DNA from: Pseudomonas matsuisoli
Lineage (GTDB): Bacteria > Pseudomonadota > Gammaproteobacteria > Pseudomonadales > Pseudomonadaceae
Assembly (NCBI RefSeq): GCF_014647635.1
Contig: NZ_BMPO01000007.1
Coordinates: 1-64,000, forward strand
Direction: 5' to 3'
DNA length: 64,000 nt
Numbering within the stretch: the first letter of the stretch is position 1; each line of letters starts with the position of its first letter. A program made the translations under genes and the position numbers. The notes below the pieces were generated by a model. That model was not told the origin of the DNA and did not search any database. It was given only the letters and a program-made list of their open reading frames with translations. Shown in pieces: positions 26,626 through 37,284 of this stretch.

Positions 26626-27901
26626 TTTCGTCCGCCCGGCACTGCTCGCTGCAGTGCTGGCCGGAAGTACGTTGGCCCACGCCCAGGTCCAGCCGCTCAA
26701 CCGCGTCATCGCCATCGTCGATAACGACGTGGTGATGCAAAGCCAGTTGGATCAGCGCGTTCGCGAAGTCCAGCAGACCATTGCCCGCCGCGATGGCTCG
26801 GCGCCCTCTCCCGAAGCGCTGCAAGCTCAGGTGCTGGATCGTCTTATCGTCGAGAACATCCAGCTTCAGCTTGGCGAGCGCGCAGGTATTCGTATTTCGG
26901 ACGACGAGCTGAATCAGGCGATGGTGACCATCGCGCAGCGAAACAACCTTTCCTTGGATCAGTTCCGCCAGGCGCTCAGCCGGGATGGGCTCTCCTACGA
27001 TCAGGCCCGTGAGCAGGTCCGCCGCGAGATGATCATCAGTCGGATCCGCCAGCGCCAAGTCGCTGAGCGTATTCAGGTCAGCGATCAGGAACTGCAGAAC
27101 TTCATGGCATCGGACCTGGGTCGCATGCACCTGTCCGAGGACTATCGCCTGGCCAACATCCTGATCCCAGTCGCCGAGGGCGCGTCTAGCACCGAGATCC
27201 AGAATGCCGAAGGGCGTGCGCAGCAGGTATACGCCCAGCTTGAGCAGGGTGCTGATTTCGGCAAGCTGGCGATCGCCAACTCGGCGGGTGAAAACGCCTT
27301 CGAAGGCGGCGAGATCGGCTGGCGCAAAGCGGCCCAGCTTCCAGCGCCGTTCGATAGCATGGTCAGCAGCATGTCGCCCGGAGAGGTGACCCAGCCGATC
27401 CGCACCCCCGGCGGCTTCATCATGTTGAAGGTGCTGGAAAAGCGCGGCGCCGGCAATCAGGTGAGGGACGAGGTACACGTCCGCCACATTCTCATCAAGC
27501 CGAGCGAAATCCGTAGCGAAGCCGAAACACAAAAGCTGATCGACCGCCTCTATCAGCGCATCGTGAGCGGTGAAGACTTCGCGACACTGGCGAAGAACTT
27601 CTCGGAAGACCCAGGCTCTGCCCTCAACGGTGGCGATCTGAACTGGATTGATCCGAACGGCCTGGTACCCGAATTCCGCCAGGTGATGGCCGACACCCCA
27701 GCAGGTGAGCTTTCCAAGCCGTTCCGTTCACAGTTCGGCTGGCACATTCTCGAAGTGCTGGGCCGTCGCGCCACTGACGCCAGTGACGACGCCCGTCGCC
27801 AACAGGCTTTGACGCTCCTGCGTAACCGTAAGTACGACGAGGAGTTGCAAAACTGGCTACGTCGAATCCGCGATGAGGCCTACGTAGAAATCAAGCAGTG
27901 A
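26606..27901 (+). CDS. surA: Periplasmic chaperone/peptidyl-prolyl isomerase SurA
   Basis: SurA escorts outer-membrane proteins across the periplasm. I start at the GTG inside the end of lptD, giving a signal peptide ([19 protein letters not shown]). The N-terminal chaperone domain begins with [18 protein letters not shown]. Two parvulin-type (PPIC) domains follow, beginning near [10 protein letters not shown] and [10 protein letters not shown]. The length is 431 residues. The gene overlaps both neighbours, so the lptD-surA-pdxA transcript is tightly coupled. Confidence 0.95.
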   Translation: MKINLCNFVRPALLAAVLAGSTLAHAQVQPLNRVIAIVDNDVVMQSQLDQRVREVQQTIARRDGSAPSPEALQAQVLDRLIVENIQLQLGERAGIRISDDELNQAMVTIAQRNNLSLDQFRQALSRDGLSYDQAREQVRREMIISRIRQRQVAERIQVSDQELQNFMASDLGRMHLSEDYRLANILIPVAEGASSTEIQNAEGRAQQVYAQLEQGADFGKLAIANSAGENAFEGGEIGWRKAAQLPAPFDSMVSSMSPGEVTQPIRTPGGFIMLKVLEKRGAGNQVRDEVHVRHILIKPSEIRSEAETQKLIDRLYQRIVSGEDFATLAKNFSEDPGSALNGGDLNWIDPNGLVPEFRQVMADTPAGELSKPFRSQFGWHILEVLGRRATDASDDARRQQALTLLRNRKYDEELQNWLRRIRDEAYVEIKQ

Positions 27902-28881
27902 CACCGTTCGCGGTCACTGCTGGCGAGCCGGCAGGCATAGGTCCCGACCTGTGCTTGCTGGTCGCTCGTCACGCACATCAGGCACCACTCGTGGCTATCG
28001 CCAGCCACGACCTGCTCCAAAGCAGAGCCCACCTCCTTCGCCTCACCATTTCCCTGATCCCCGTATCCATCCACGCCCTGCCCACGACCCCGGCCGAAGC
28101 AGGCGAGCTGTATGTGCTGGATGTTCCACTCGCAGCGCCCGCCCGAGCTGGCGTGCTCGACTCCAGCAACGCGGCTTACGTCCTTGAAACCTTAACCCTC
28201 GCCGCGGCCGGCTGCCTGGATGGCCACTTTGCCGGCATGATTACGGCTCCCGTGCACAAGGGGGTCATCAATGACGCAGGCTTGCCGTTCTCCGGCCATA
28301 CCGAGTTTCTCGCGGATCTCACCGGCACCGACCAAGTGGTGATGTTGCTAGCAACACGGGGCTTACGCGTTGCCCTCGCAACGACTCACCTGCCATTGAA
28401 AGACGTCCCCGCGGCCATTACGCCCCCTACGCTGAGCGCTGTACTGCGCATTCTGGATCATGACCTGCGCGCAAAATTTGCCATTACGTCACCCAAGATC
28501 CTGGTGTGCGGACTGAACCCTCACGCGGGCGAAAGCGGTCATTTGGGACGCGAGGAAATCGAGGTCATCGAACCTACGCTGGCCGCGCTTCGTAGCGAAG
28601 GATTGAACGTGATCGGGCCGTTGCCGGCGGACACCTTGTTCACACCGAAGTACCTGGACAGTTGCGATGCCGTACTCGCGATGTACCACGATCAGGGCTT
28701 GCCGGTACTGAAGTTCAAGGGCTTTGGGGCCGCAGTCAATGTAACCCTTGGCCTACCGATCGTCCGCACCTCGGTGGACCACGGCACCGCGCTGGACCTG
28801 GCAGGTACCGGCAATATCGACACGGGCAGCCTCGAGACGGCTATCGAAACGGCGTACGAAATGGCGGGCGTCTCGCGCTAG
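27898..28881 (+). CDS. pdxA: 4-hydroxythreonine-4-phosphate dehydrogenase
   Basis: PdxA is an NAD-dependent enzyme of pyridoxal 5'-phosphate synthesis. Motifs include [12 protein letters not shown] at the N-terminus, [21 protein letters not shown] and [12 protein letters not shown], which contain the metal-binding histidines. Translation starts at a GTG overlapping the surA stop (GTGA). The length of 327 residues is normal. Confidence 0.95.
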   Translation: MTPFAVTAGEPAGIGPDLCLLVARHAHQAPLVAIASHDLLQSRAHLLRLTISLIPVSIHALPTTPAEAGELYVLDVPLAAPARAGVLDSSNAAYVLETLTLAAAGCLDGHFAGMITAPVHKGVINDAGLPFSGHTEFLADLTGTDQVVMLLATRGLRVALATTHLPLKDVPAAITPPTLSAVLRILDHDLRAKFAITSPKILVCGLNPHAGESGHLGREEIEVIEPTLAALRSEGLNVIGPLPADTLFTPKYLDSCDAVLAMYHDQGLPVLKFKGFGAAVNVTLGLPIVRTSVDHGTALDLAGTGNIDTGSLETAIETAYEMAGVSR

Positions 28882-28904
28882 CTTCACTGCCCGTACACCG
28901 CCCC

Positions 28905-28977
28905 TGTAGGAGCCAGCTTGCTGGCGATCAGTATTCTCTGACAAAGTCGACGGACCGCCAGCAAGCTGGCTCCTACA
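28905..28977. repeat. REP inverted repeat, TGTAGGAGCCAGCTTGCTGGC type
   Basis: Two arms, TGTAGGAGCCAGCTTGCTGG and its complement near 28957-28977, surround a 30-bp spacer. This is the common GGAGCC...GGCTCC REP style of pseudomonads. It lies between pdxA and rsmA, inside a 239-bp gap otherwise without features. Confidence 0.8.
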
Positions 28978-29120
28978 AAAGCCCTCCAATAGCTCGTTAT
29001 TGCCCCATCGGATGGAGATCGGCAAAAACAACGATGGGCCCTCACACCCAAAGAACCTTCCCCGCTTCTGCTAAACTGCCGCGTTTTCGCACCAGCCTTG
29101 TCCGCTTTCTCGGGAACCCT

Positions 29121-29948
29121 ATGTCCGAACTCCAGCCGCACCGCGCCCGTAAACGTTTTGGCCAGAACTTTCTGCATGACGCAGGCGTGATCCACCGTAT
29201 CCTGGGGGCGATTCATCCGAAGGAAGGTGAACGTCTGCTGGAGATCGGGCCAGGACAGGGAGCACTGACTGAAGGCCTGGTGGGCAGCAAGGCTCGTCTC
29301 GATGTCATCGAGCTCGACAAAGACCTGATTCCCCTGCTGAAGCTGAAGTTCGGGCTCTTGCCGAACTTCAATCTGCACCAGGGCGACGCAATGAAGTTCG
29401 ACTTCACCACCCTCGACGCGGGCTCCCATGAGCTTCGCGTCGTCGGCAACTTGCCCTACAACATTTCCACCCCCCTTATCTTCCACCTGCTGGCGCACGC
29501 CCATCTCATTCGCGATATGCACTTCATGCTGCAGAAGGAAGTCGTCGAACGCCTGGCAGCGGTGCCCGGGGGTGGAGATTGGGGGCGTCTGTCCATCATG
29601 GTGCAGTACCACTGCCGCGTGGAGTATTTGTTCCACGTCGGGCCCGGTGCGTTCAATCCGCCGCCCAAGGTGGACTCGGCGATCGTTCGCCTAGTGCCCC
29701 ATGAAACACTGCCGCACCCAGCCAAGGACCCGGCATTGCTGGAGCGCGTCGTTCGCGAGGCGTTCAACCAGCGCCGGAAAACCCTGCGCAACACGCTTAA
29801 AGCCCTCATGACCGCCGACGACATTGCCGCCGTGGATGTAGATGGCAGTCTTCGTCCCGAGCAGTTGGACATTGCTGCATTCGTAAGACTGGCTGATCGA
29901 CTGGCGGAAAAGACTGTCGATACTTCCAAGCCATCATCGAACGGATGA
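29121..29948 (+). CDS. rsmA: 16S rRNA dimethyladenosine transferase
   Basis: RsmA (KsgA) dimethylates two adjacent adenines near the 3' end of 16S rRNA. SAM-binding motif I is LEIGPGQGALTEGL and the catalytic motif IV is GNLPYNIS. The ATG giving MSELQPHRARKRFGQNFL is chosen because the KRFGQNFL motif must be near the start, making 275 residues. It begins the rsmA-apaG-apaH-glpE unit. Confidence 0.96.
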   Translation: MSELQPHRARKRFGQNFLHDAGVIHRILGAIHPKEGERLLEIGPGQGALTEGLVGSKARLDVIELDKDLIPLLKLKFGLLPNFNLHQGDAMKFDFTTLDAGSHELRVVGNLPYNISTPLIFHLLAHAHLIRDMHFMLQKEVVERLAAVPGGGDWGRLSIMVQYHCRVEYLFHVGPGAFNPPPKVDSAIVRLVPHETLPHPAKDPALLERVVREAFNQRRKTLRNTLKALMTADDIAAVDVDGSLRPEQLDIAAFVRLADRLAEKTVDTSKPSSNG

Positions 29949-29957
29949 CTGTCGCCC

Positions 29958-30338
29958 ATGCACGAATCGCACTATCAAATTGATGTAAGCGTCGTTACGC
30001 GCTTCCTTCCAGAGCAATCCCAGCCTGAGCAGGAGAAATACGCCTTCGCCTACACCATCACCATCCAAAATAACGGGTCACTTGCAGCGCAGTTGCTGTC
30101 CCGCCATTGGCTGATCACAGATGGCAATGGCAAGGTGCAAGAAGTGCGCGGCCCCGGTGTCATCGGTCAGCAACCGACCCTCGAACCCGGCGAAAGCTAC
30201 ACCTACAGTAGCGGCACGCTGCTCGCCACCCGCGTGGGTAGCATGCAAGGCAGCTACCAGATGATCGCCCGTGACGGCCAACGTTTCGAGGCGGATATAG
30301 CCCCCTTTCGCCTGGCCGTTCCAGGGGCCCTGCACTGA
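29958..30338 (+). CDS. apaG: ApaG/CorD domain protein
   Basis: This is a small 126-residue ApaG-domain protein with an immunoglobulin-like fold. It contains the family stretches [33 protein letters not shown] and SYTYSSG. Its biochemical role in bacteria is not settled. It starts 9 bp after rsmA and its stop overlaps the apaH start (TGATG), matching the conserved ksgA-apaG-apaH order. Confidence 0.95.
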   Translation: MHESHYQIDVSVVTRFLPEQSQPEQEKYAFAYTITIQNNGSLAAQLLSRHWLITDGNGKVQEVRGPGVIGQQPTLEPGESYTYSSGTLLATRVGSMQGSYQMIARDGQRFEADIAPFRLAVPGALH

Positions 30339-31153
30339 TGGCGGTCTATGCCATAGGCGATCTGCATGGCTGCCTCGATCCGCTCAAGTGCCTACTCGCG
30401 GACGTCCGCTTCGATCCCGCGAAGGACCGCCTTTGGCTGGTTGGGGACCTCGCTAACCGCGGGCCCCAACCGCTCGAGACGCTTCGTTATCTCTATGGCA
30501 TGCGCGAATCCCTGGACATCGTGCTCGGCAACCACGACCTGCACCTGCTCGCGGTGTACTACAACATCGACCGCCAGAAAAAGAACGACACGCTGCGTGA
30601 CATTCTCGAGGCCGACGACTGCGCTGACCTGATGAAGTGGCTGCGCCAGCAAAAGCTCGTTCGCTACGACGCCGAGCGACGCACGGCCCTCGTGCACGCC
30701 GGCATTCCGCCGCAATGGACCATCGAGAAAGCGCTCAAGCGCGCCGCCGAGGTCGAGACGATCTTGCAGGACGATGCCCAAATCGTCGAGTTTCTCGACG
30801 GCATGTACGGCAACGATCCCGCAAAATGGAACGGTAGCCTGGAAGGGATCGAGCGGCTGCGCGTCATCACCAATTATTTCACCCGCATGCGCTTCTGCAC
30901 GGCGGAAGGCAAGCTTGAGCTGAAATCGAAGGAAGGCCTCGATACGGCGCCGATCGGCTATGCGCCGTGGTTCGCCCATCCGCGAAAAAGCGAGGGTACG
31001 CGCATCCTGTTCGGTCATTGGGCCGCCCTCGAGGGCCGTTGCGACGCGCCCGATATCGAAGCATTGGACGGCGGCTGCGTTTGGGGCGGTCGCATGACGC
31101 TCATGGATGTGGATAGCAACCAACGTACCGAATGCAGTTGCGCATCGACCTGA
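30338..31153 (+). CDS. apaH: Diadenosine tetraphosphatase
   Basis: ApaH hydrolyses Ap4A and related dinucleotides symmetrically, and also removes Np4 caps from RNA. The metallophosphatase motifs are GDLHGC (residues 7-12), [15 protein letters not shown] and a C-terminal FGHW segment. It is 271 residues long and translationally coupled to apaG. Confidence 0.96.
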   Translation: MAVYAIGDLHGCLDPLKCLLADVRFDPAKDRLWLVGDLANRGPQPLETLRYLYGMRESLDIVLGNHDLHLLAVYYNIDRQKKNDTLRDILEADDCADLMKWLRQQKLVRYDAERRTALVHAGIPPQWTIEKALKRAAEVETILQDDAQIVEFLDGMYGNDPAKWNGSLEGIERLRVITNYFTRMRFCTAEGKLELKSKEGLDTAPIGYAPWFAHPRKSEGTRILFGHWAALEGRCDAPDIEALDGGCVWGGRMTLMDVDSNQRTECSCAST

Positions 31154-31181
31154 TCCATTTCATTTACCCAGCGAGGCGCCC

Positions 31182-31514
31182 ATGACCGACACCTTCAAAC
31201 GCATCACCCCCGAGCAAGCGCAGGCCATGCGCGAGCAAGGCGCAACATTCGTCGACATTCGTGACCCGAACAGCTTCGGCGCTGGACACATCTCCGGCTC
31301 GACGCGCCTGGATAATCAAAACTTAGGCGACTTCATCGCCGCGGCCGACCTCGACCACCCGCTGGTCGTCGTCTGTTATCACGGCCATTCGAGCCAAGGC
31401 GCCGCGAACTACCTCATCGGCCAGGGATTCTCCGACGTGTTCAGCATGGACGGCGGATTCGAGCTCTGGAACAGCCAGTATCCCGAGCATGTTGCACGCG
31501 CCAGCGACGAGTGA
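31182..31514 (+). CDS. glpE: Thiosulfate sulfurtransferase GlpE
   Basis: This is a single-domain rhodanese of 110 residues that transfers sulfane sulfur from thiosulfate to acceptors such as cyanide or thioredoxin. The active-site loop is CYHGHSS with nucleophile Cys65, and [14 protein letters not shown] is the conserved first motif. The chosen ATG follows a GAGGCGCCC ribosome site. It closes the rsmA-apaG-apaH-glpE cluster. Confidence 0.93.
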   Translation: MTDTFKRITPEQAQAMREQGATFVDIRDPNSFGAGHISGSTRLDNQNLGDFIAAADLDHPLVVVCYHGHSSQGAANYLIGQGFSDVFSMDGGFELWNSQYPEHVARASDE

Positions 31515-31583
31515 CGGTCGTGAGCCCTTTTGCATGAAAGCGGCCTAGTCATATAAGCGCCTACCGCCAGAAGCGCCGCTCTT

Positions 31584-31646
31584 TGTAGGAGCCCATTTAT
31601 GGGCGATCGCCTTTAACCGCTGATCGCCCATAAATGGGCTCCTACA
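31584..31646. repeat. REP inverted repeat, GGAGCCCATTTATGGGCGATC type
   Basis: Two arms, TGTAGGAGCCCATTTATGGG and its complement, pair across a short spacer. A related sequence occurs twice after rpoD. The rest of the 502-bp gap from glpE to prkA (31515-32016) holds no gene I can support. It presumably contains the prkA promoter, which I could not locate. Confidence 0.8.
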
Positions 31647-32016
31647 AAAGCATTTGAATGGGATTAGATTGGTCTCCCGCACAAGCGGCTTCCTGCTACA
31701 CCACCAGCCCCACACGCATTTCCCTCCGCGCTTCAAAAAAGTTTTCACAGCGCATCCCGCGTCATTGCTGGCGTTCAGCGGGCGCCAAAAACTGCTAGCC
31801 ATAATATTCACGTAACACTTGCCATGGCCGCTCAGATAAAGAACTATCCTTGACCACAGGCCATCAAACTTTTGGGGAGAGCCGGTCAACGGCTTTCGGG
31901 ACCTCTGCAGCGTCCATTCAGGTGTTTATGGAGTTCGTCGGATCGTCACTGACCGGCGGCCTGTTATGTGCGTGAACGATCCCGCGCCGGCTCTATGCAG
32001 CGAGCGAGGAGACGTC

Positions 32017-33939
32017 ATGAGTATATTCAGCCATTTCCAACAACGCTTCGAGGCAACACGCCAGGAAGAGTATTCGCTTCAGGAATACCTCGACCTGTGC
32101 AAACAGGACCGGAGTGCATACGCCTCTGCGGCAGAGCGTATGTTGATGGCTATCGGAGAGCCCGAACTGATCGACACCGCTGTCGATTCGCGTCTTTCAC
32201 GCATCTTCTCCAACAAGGTAATACGGCGCTACCCGGCTTTCGCTGACTTCCATGGCATGGAGGATGCGATCGAGCAGATCGTGTCGTACTTCCGCCACGC
32301 GGCGCAGGGTCTCGAAGAGAAGAAACAGATCCTTTATCTCCTCGGCCCCGTTGGCGGCGGCAAGTCGTCCCTGGCTGAAAAACTCAAGCAACTCATCGAA
32401 AAAGTCCCCTTCTATGCGATCAAGGGCTCGCCGGTATTCGAATCGCCACTGGGACTGTTCAATCCTCGCGAAGACGCCGAAATCCTTGAGGAGGACTACG
32501 GTATTCCGCGCCGCTACCTGAATTCCATCATGTCGCCATGGGCCACCAAGCGCTTGCAGGAGTTCGGCGGCGACATCAGCCAGTTCAAGGTCGTCAAACT
32601 CTACCCGTCCATCCTCAATCAGATCGCCGTCGCCAAGACCGAGCCCGGCGACGAGAACAACCAGGACATCTCCGCGCTCGTGGGCAAGGTGGATATCCGC
32701 AAGCTGGAAGAATTCCCGCAGAACGATGCGGACGCCTACAGCTATTCAGGCGCGCTGTGCCGGGCCAACCAGGGCCTGATGGAATTCGTCGAGATGTTCA
32801 AGGCGCCGATCAAGGTACTGCACCCGCTACTGACCGCGACTCAGGAAGGCAACTACAACAGCACCGAAGGCCTAGGGGCGATTCCTTACAGCGGGATCAT
32901 CCTTGCCCACTCCAACGAATCGGAATGGCATACGTTCCGTAACAACAAGAACAACGAAGCCTTCATCGACCGGATCTATATCGTGAAGGTGCCGTATTGC
33001 CTGCGCGTGTCCGATGAGATCCGGATCTACGACAAGTTGCTCATCAGCAGCTCCCTGGCGAACGCCCACTGCGCGCCGGACACCCTGAAGATGCTCGCGC
33101 AATTCTCAACCCTGTCGCGACTGAAGGAGCCCGAGAACTCCAACATCTACTCGAAGATGCGGGTCTACGACGGCGAAAACCTCAAGGACACTGACCCGAA
33201 AGCCAAATCGATCCAGGAGTATCGCGACAACGCGGGGGTCGACGAAGGCATGAATGGCCTGTCCACGCGCTTCGCCTTCAAGATTCTCTCGAAAGTCTTC
33301 AACTTCGATCCGCATGAAGTCGCGGCTAACCCCGTGCACCTGCTCTACGTGCTCGAACAGCAGATCGAGCAAGAGCAATTCCAGGCCGAAACCCGCGAGC
33401 GCTATCTGCGCTTCCTGAAGGAATACCTGGCACCGCGCTACGTCGAATTCATCGGCAAGGAAATCCAGACCGCCTACCTCGAGTCCTACAGCGAATACGG
33501 CCAGAACATCTTCGACCGGTACGTGCTGTACGCGGACTTCTGGATTCAAGACCAGGAATACCGCGACCCGGAAACCGGCGAGATCCTCAACCGCGGCGCG
33601 CTGAACGAGGAGCTGGAAAAGATCGAGAAGCCGGCTGGTATCAGCAATCCCAAGGATTTCCGCAACGAGATCGTCAACTTCGTGCTGCGGGCACGCGCTA
33701 ACAACAATGGCAAGAACCCGAGCTGGCTGTCGTACGAGAAGCTCCGCGCGGTCATCGAGAAGAAGATGTTCTCCAACACCGAGGACCTCTTGCCCGTCAT
33801 CAGCTTCAACGCCAAGGCCAGCAAGGAGGACCAGAAGAAGCACAACGACTTCGTCACGCGCATGGTCGAGCGTGGCTACACCGAGAAGCAGGTCCGCCTG
33901 TTGTCGGAATGGTATCTGCGGGTTCGTAAGTCGCAGTAA
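32017..33939 (+). CDS. prkA: PrkA-type AAA+ serine protein kinase
   Basis: This is the cytoplasmic PrkA/YeaG protein, 640 residues. The AAA+ P-loop LLGPVGGGKSSLAEKL lies near residue 105. The C-terminal third corresponds to the PrkA kinase-like region. The start with GAGGAG before ATG is preferred over the upstream in-frame ATG. It is the first gene of the widely conserved prkA-yeaH-spoVR set, which is stress- and nitrogen-starvation-induced in enterics. The target proteins are not evident from the sequence. Confidence 0.95.
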   Translation: MSIFSHFQQRFEATRQEEYSLQEYLDLCKQDRSAYASAAERMLMAIGEPELIDTAVDSRLSRIFSNKVIRRYPAFADFHGMEDAIEQIVSYFRHAAQGLEEKKQILYLLGPVGGGKSSLAEKLKQLIEKVPFYAIKGSPVFESPLGLFNPREDAEILEEDYGIPRRYLNSIMSPWATKRLQEFGGDISQFKVVKLYPSILNQIAVAKTEPGDENNQDISALVGKVDIRKLEEFPQNDADAYSYSGALCRANQGLMEFVEMFKAPIKVLHPLLTATQEGNYNSTEGLGAIPYSGIILAHSNESEWHTFRNNKNNEAFIDRIYIVKVPYCLRVSDEIRIYDKLLISSSLANAHCAPDTLKMLAQFSTLSRLKEPENSNIYSKMRVYDGENLKDTDPKAKSIQEYRDNAGVDEGMNGLSTRFAFKILSKVFNFDPHEVAANPVHLLYVLEQQIEQEQFQAETRERYLRFLKEYLAPRYVEFIGKEIQTAYLESYSEYGQNIFDRYVLYADFWIQDQEYRDPETGEILNRGALNEELEKIEKPAGISNPKDFRNEIVNFVLRARANNNGKNPSWLSYEKLRAVIEKKMFSNTEDLLPVISFNAKASKEDQKKHNDFVTRMVERGYTEKQVRLLSEWYLRVRKSQ

Positions 33940-34181
33940 GAGACGTTTAGGCCGATGGATGGCCGTCGGGCGAAGGCGATCGGTGCTGGGACTGTCACGT
34001 ACGGCAGGTACGTTTCATGTCTCGCACGCGCGTCCGGCGGCGTCACGCATCCGCCAGCGGCTCTACACAACGTTGTAGAGCGAGCTGATCCATACGGACT
34101 TCAGCTCGCTCAAGGATTCGCCCAAAAGCTGCCGTCAGGCGATAGCAGATTTCGCGCGGATTCTCAGCCCGGAGGGCTCTC
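33940..34181. other. Gap between prkA and yeaH
   Basis: This 242-bp region contains no supported gene. A near-palindrome CTCTACACAACGTTGTAGAG (34063-34082) could be a processing hairpin or an operator. There is no T-run, so read-through from prkA is likely. Confidence 0.4.
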
Positions 34182-35453
34182 ATGAGCTACGTGATCGACC
34201 GACGTTTGAACGGCAAGAACAAAAGCACCGTGAATCGCCAGCGATTCCTACGGCGTTACCGCGAACACATCAAGAAGGCCGTGGAAGAGGCAGTCAGCCG
34301 GCGCTCCATCACTGACATGGAGCATGGCGAGCAAATCAGCATTCCTGGCCGCGATATCGACGAGCCGATCCTCCACCACGGTCGAGGGGGCAAGCAGACC
34401 ATCATTCATCCGGGCAACAAGGAATTCACGTCCGGCGAGCGCATTCCACGCCCACAGGGTGGCGGTGGCGGCAAAGGCGCTGGTAAAGCGAGCAACTCCG
34501 GCGAAGGCATGGACGACTTCGTCTTCCAGATCACCCAGGAAGAGTTTCTCGACTTCATGTTCGAGGACCTGGAACTCCCGAACCTCGTGAAACGCCACTT
34601 GAATGGCGCCGAAACCTTCAAAACCGTCCGCGCCGGCATCAGCAGCGAAGGCAACCCGTCGCGTATCAACATCATCCGCACCCTGCGTTCCGCCCACGCG
34701 CGTCGTATCGCCCTATCGGGCAGCAGCCGCGCGAAGTTGCGGGAAGCGAAGCTGGAACTGGAGCGCCTCAAGCTCCAGGAGCCGGATAACATTGGGGATA
34801 TTCGGGCCATCGAGGAGGAAATCCTCAAACTGCGCGCGCGCATCGAACGCGTTCCCTTTCTCGACACCTTCGACGTCAAGTACAACCTGCTAACCAAGCA
34901 GCCCAATCCCAGCTCCAAAGCGGTGATGTTCTGCCTGATGGACGTGTCCGGTTCGATGACGCAGGCGACGAAAGACGTCGCCAAGCGCTTCTTCATCCTC
35001 TTGTACCTGTTCCTGAAGCGGAACTACGACAAGATCGAAGTTGTGTTCATCCGCCATCACACTAGCGCCAAGGAAGTGGACGAAGAGGAGTTCTTCTATT
35101 CACGCGAAACCGGCGGCACCATCGTTTCAAGCGCCCTCAAGCTGATGCAGGAAATCATGGCCGAGCGCTATCCAATCAACGAATGGAATATCTATGGCGC
35201 TCAGGCCTCGGACGGCGACAACTGGAACGATGATTCACCGGTCTGTCGCGACATCCTGATCAACCAGATCATGCCGTTCATGCAGTACTACACATACGTC
35301 GAGATCACACCGCGTGAACACCAGGCGCTGTGGTACGAGTACGAAGCCGTACGCGACGCATTCTCCGACGCCTTCGCCCAGCAACAGCTGGTTTCGGCGG
35401 CGGATATCTACCCGGTCTTCCGGGAGCTCTTCCAGAGGAGGCTTGCCGCATGA
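34182..35453 (+). CDS. yeaH: YeaH family DUF444 protein with VWA-like region
   Basis: This DUF444 family protein has 423 residues. A glycine-rich segment ([19 protein letters not shown], near residues 90-108) separates a charged N-terminus from a C-terminal von Willebrand A-like domain whose metal-site motif is DVSGSMTQ. It is normally co-conserved with PrkA and SpoVR, and its molecular function is unknown. The stop overlaps the next gene by 4 nt. Confidence 0.93.
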   Translation: MSYVIDRRLNGKNKSTVNRQRFLRRYREHIKKAVEEAVSRRSITDMEHGEQISIPGRDIDEPILHHGRGGKQTIIHPGNKEFTSGERIPRPQGGGGGKGAGKASNSGEGMDDFVFQITQEEFLDFMFEDLELPNLVKRHLNGAETFKTVRAGISSEGNPSRINIIRTLRSAHARRIALSGSSRAKLREAKLELERLKLQEPDNIGDIRAIEEEILKLRARIERVPFLDTFDVKYNLLTKQPNPSSKAVMFCLMDVSGSMTQATKDVAKRFFILLYLFLKRNYDKIEVVFIRHHTSAKEVDEEEFFYSRETGGTIVSSALKLMQEIMAERYPINEWNIYGAQASDGDNWNDDSPVCRDILINQIMPFMQYYTYVEITPREHQALWYEYEAVRDAFSDAFAQQQLVSAADIYPVFRELFQRRLAA

Positions 35454-37012
35454 CGCCCCGCGAACGGAAAGGCCCCATTTCCACCGGATCGGAATGGACG
35501 TTCGACCTCATCCGCACCTACGACCATGAGATCGCGCGGATCGCCGAACGCTACGCCCTGGACACCTACCCCAATCAGATCGAGGTGATCACCGCTGAGC
35601 AGATGATGGACGCCTATGCGTCCGTCGGCATGCCCCTGGGCTATCACCATTGGTCCTACGGCAAACACTTCCTGCACACTGAGAAAAACTACACGCGTGG
35701 CCAGATGGGCCTGGCGTACGAGATCGTGATCAACTCCGATCCGTGCATCGCCTACCTCATGGAAGAAAACACCATGTGCATGCAGGCGCTCGTGATCGCG
35801 CATGCCTGCTACGGCCACAACAGCTTCTTCAAGGGTAATTACCTGTTCCGCACCTGGACGGACGCGAGCTCGATCATCGATTACCTCGTGTTCGCCAAGC
35901 AGTACATCATGAAGTGCGAGGAGCGCCACGGCATCGATGCGGTGGAAAACCTGCTGGACTCCTGCCACGCGCTGATGAATTACGGTGTCGATCGATACAA
36001 GCGCCCCTACCCCATCTCCGCGGAAGAAGAACGGCAGCGACAGAAAATCCGCGAGGAGCATATTCAGCGCCAGATCAATGATCTCTGGCGCACGATCCCG
36101 CGTGGCGAGCACAAGTCGGATGAACGGGATGCCAAGCGTTTCCCCAGCGAACCGCAGGAAAACATTCTCTACTTCATCGAGAAACACGCGCCTCTGCTCG
36201 AGCCCTGGCAGCGCGAGGTGGTAAGGATCGTTCGCAAGATCGCGCAGTACTTCTATCCGCAGCGCCAAACGCAGGTGATGAACGAAGGCTGGGCAACTTT
36301 CTGGCACTACACCCTCGTTAACGATCTGTACGACGAAGGCCTCGTCACTGACGGTTTCATGCTGGAATTCCTGCAATCTCACAGCAGTGTCATCTTCCAG
36401 CCGGCTTTCGACAGCCCTTACTACAGCGGCATCAACCCCTACACCCTGGGTTTTTCGATGTTCATGGACATCCGTCGGATGTGCGAGAACCCCACCGAAG
36501 AGGACAAACGCTGGTTCCCGGACATTGCCGGCACCGATTGGCTGAGCACGATCAAATTCGCGATGCAGAGCTTCAAGGACGAGAGTTTCATCCTGCAGTA
36601 CCTGTCGCCGAAGGTCATTCGTGACCTCAAGCTATTCAGCATTCTCGACGACGATCACAAGGACGAGCTGCTGGTCTCCGCGATCCACGACGAAAGCGGC
36701 TACCGCACCATTCGCGAATTGCTGGCAGCCCAGTACAACCTCGGCAACCGCGAGCCCAACGTGCAGATCTGGAATGTCGATCGCCGGGGCGATCGCTCGC
36801 TGACACTGCGGCACACCCAGCACGACCGCAAACCCCTGGGTGAATCGACGGACGAAGTCTTAAAGCACCTGCACCGCCTTTGGGGATTCGACGTGCATCT
36901 GGAAACGGCGTCGGGGGATCAAGTCATCAACGTGCAACACATGCCGCCACGAAGCGAACACGCCGAAGGCAGCGAATATCCCCGCCTGGACCTCGCGTTC
37001 TCGCCCATATGA
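35450..37012 (+). CDS. SpoVR family protein (YcgB)
   Basis: This 520-residue SpoVR/YcgB protein is the third member of the prkA-yeaH-spoVR operon. Recognisable stretches include [35 protein letters not shown] and [11 protein letters not shown], with several conserved histidines that could bind metal. The start (MTPRERKGP) overlaps the yeaH stop. The function outside Bacillus spore cortex formation is not established. Confidence 0.94.
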   Translation: MTPRERKGPISTGSEWTFDLIRTYDHEIARIAERYALDTYPNQIEVITAEQMMDAYASVGMPLGYHHWSYGKHFLHTEKNYTRGQMGLAYEIVINSDPCIAYLMEENTMCMQALVIAHACYGHNSFFKGNYLFRTWTDASSIIDYLVFAKQYIMKCEERHGIDAVENLLDSCHALMNYGVDRYKRPYPISAEEERQRQKIREEHIQRQINDLWRTIPRGEHKSDERDAKRFPSEPQENILYFIEKHAPLLEPWQREVVRIVRKIAQYFYPQRQTQVMNEGWATFWHYTLVNDLYDEGLVTDGFMLEFLQSHSSVIFQPAFDSPYYSGINPYTLGFSMFMDIRRMCENPTEEDKRWFPDIAGTDWLSTIKFAMQSFKDESFILQYLSPKVIRDLKLFSILDDDHKDELLVSAIHDESGYRTIRELLAAQYNLGNREPNVQIWNVDRRGDRSLTLRHTQHDRKPLGESTDEVLKHLHRLWGFDVHLETASGDQVINVQHMPPRSEHAEGSEYPRLDLAFSPI

Positions 37013-37023
37013 CAACCTCGATC

Positions 37024-37204
37024 CGTAGGGTGGATTAGCCGCAAACGGCGTAATCCACCACGCGTCTCTCACCGTTAAATAGCTCGAACGCGATACTGGC
37101 GGAAGCCCCCACGGGGATTCCGCCCTACTCATTCCAATCTTCCACGTCTTTATTACTGGCTAAACCCGTCTCATGCATCCCGTAGGGCGGGTGCAACCCG
37201 CGGC
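37024..37204. repeat. Two REP-like hairpins between spoVR and cca
   Basis: CGTAGGGTGGATTAGCC ... GGCGTAATCCACC forms one hairpin (37024-37059). CGTAGGGCGGGTGCAACCCG (37181-37200) is a half copy of the type seen before djlA. They occupy much of the 272-bp gap. Confidence 0.65.
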
Positions 37205-37284
37205 TTCAATCGCCCTTCCCATCATCGAATTACTCAGTCCCCTACCAAAACCCTTATCCTCCGCCCCACGGAGGATTCATATTC

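Noticed and set aside
30392-31123. Long open frames antisense to apaH, prkA, rpoD, lptD, surA and the pxp genes.
   Set aside because: They mirror the codon structure of recognised genes on the opposite strand, have no motifs and no ribosome sites; they are shadows.
34063-34082. A terminator after prkA at the CTCTACACAACGTTGTAGAG palindrome.
   Set aside because: There is no T-run and the stem is AT-rich; I list it only as a gap feature.
32017-37012. The prkA-yeaH-spoVR operon as a novel kinase system.
   Set aside because: It is a widely conserved three-gene set in proteobacteria, found here in its usual pseudomonad position.
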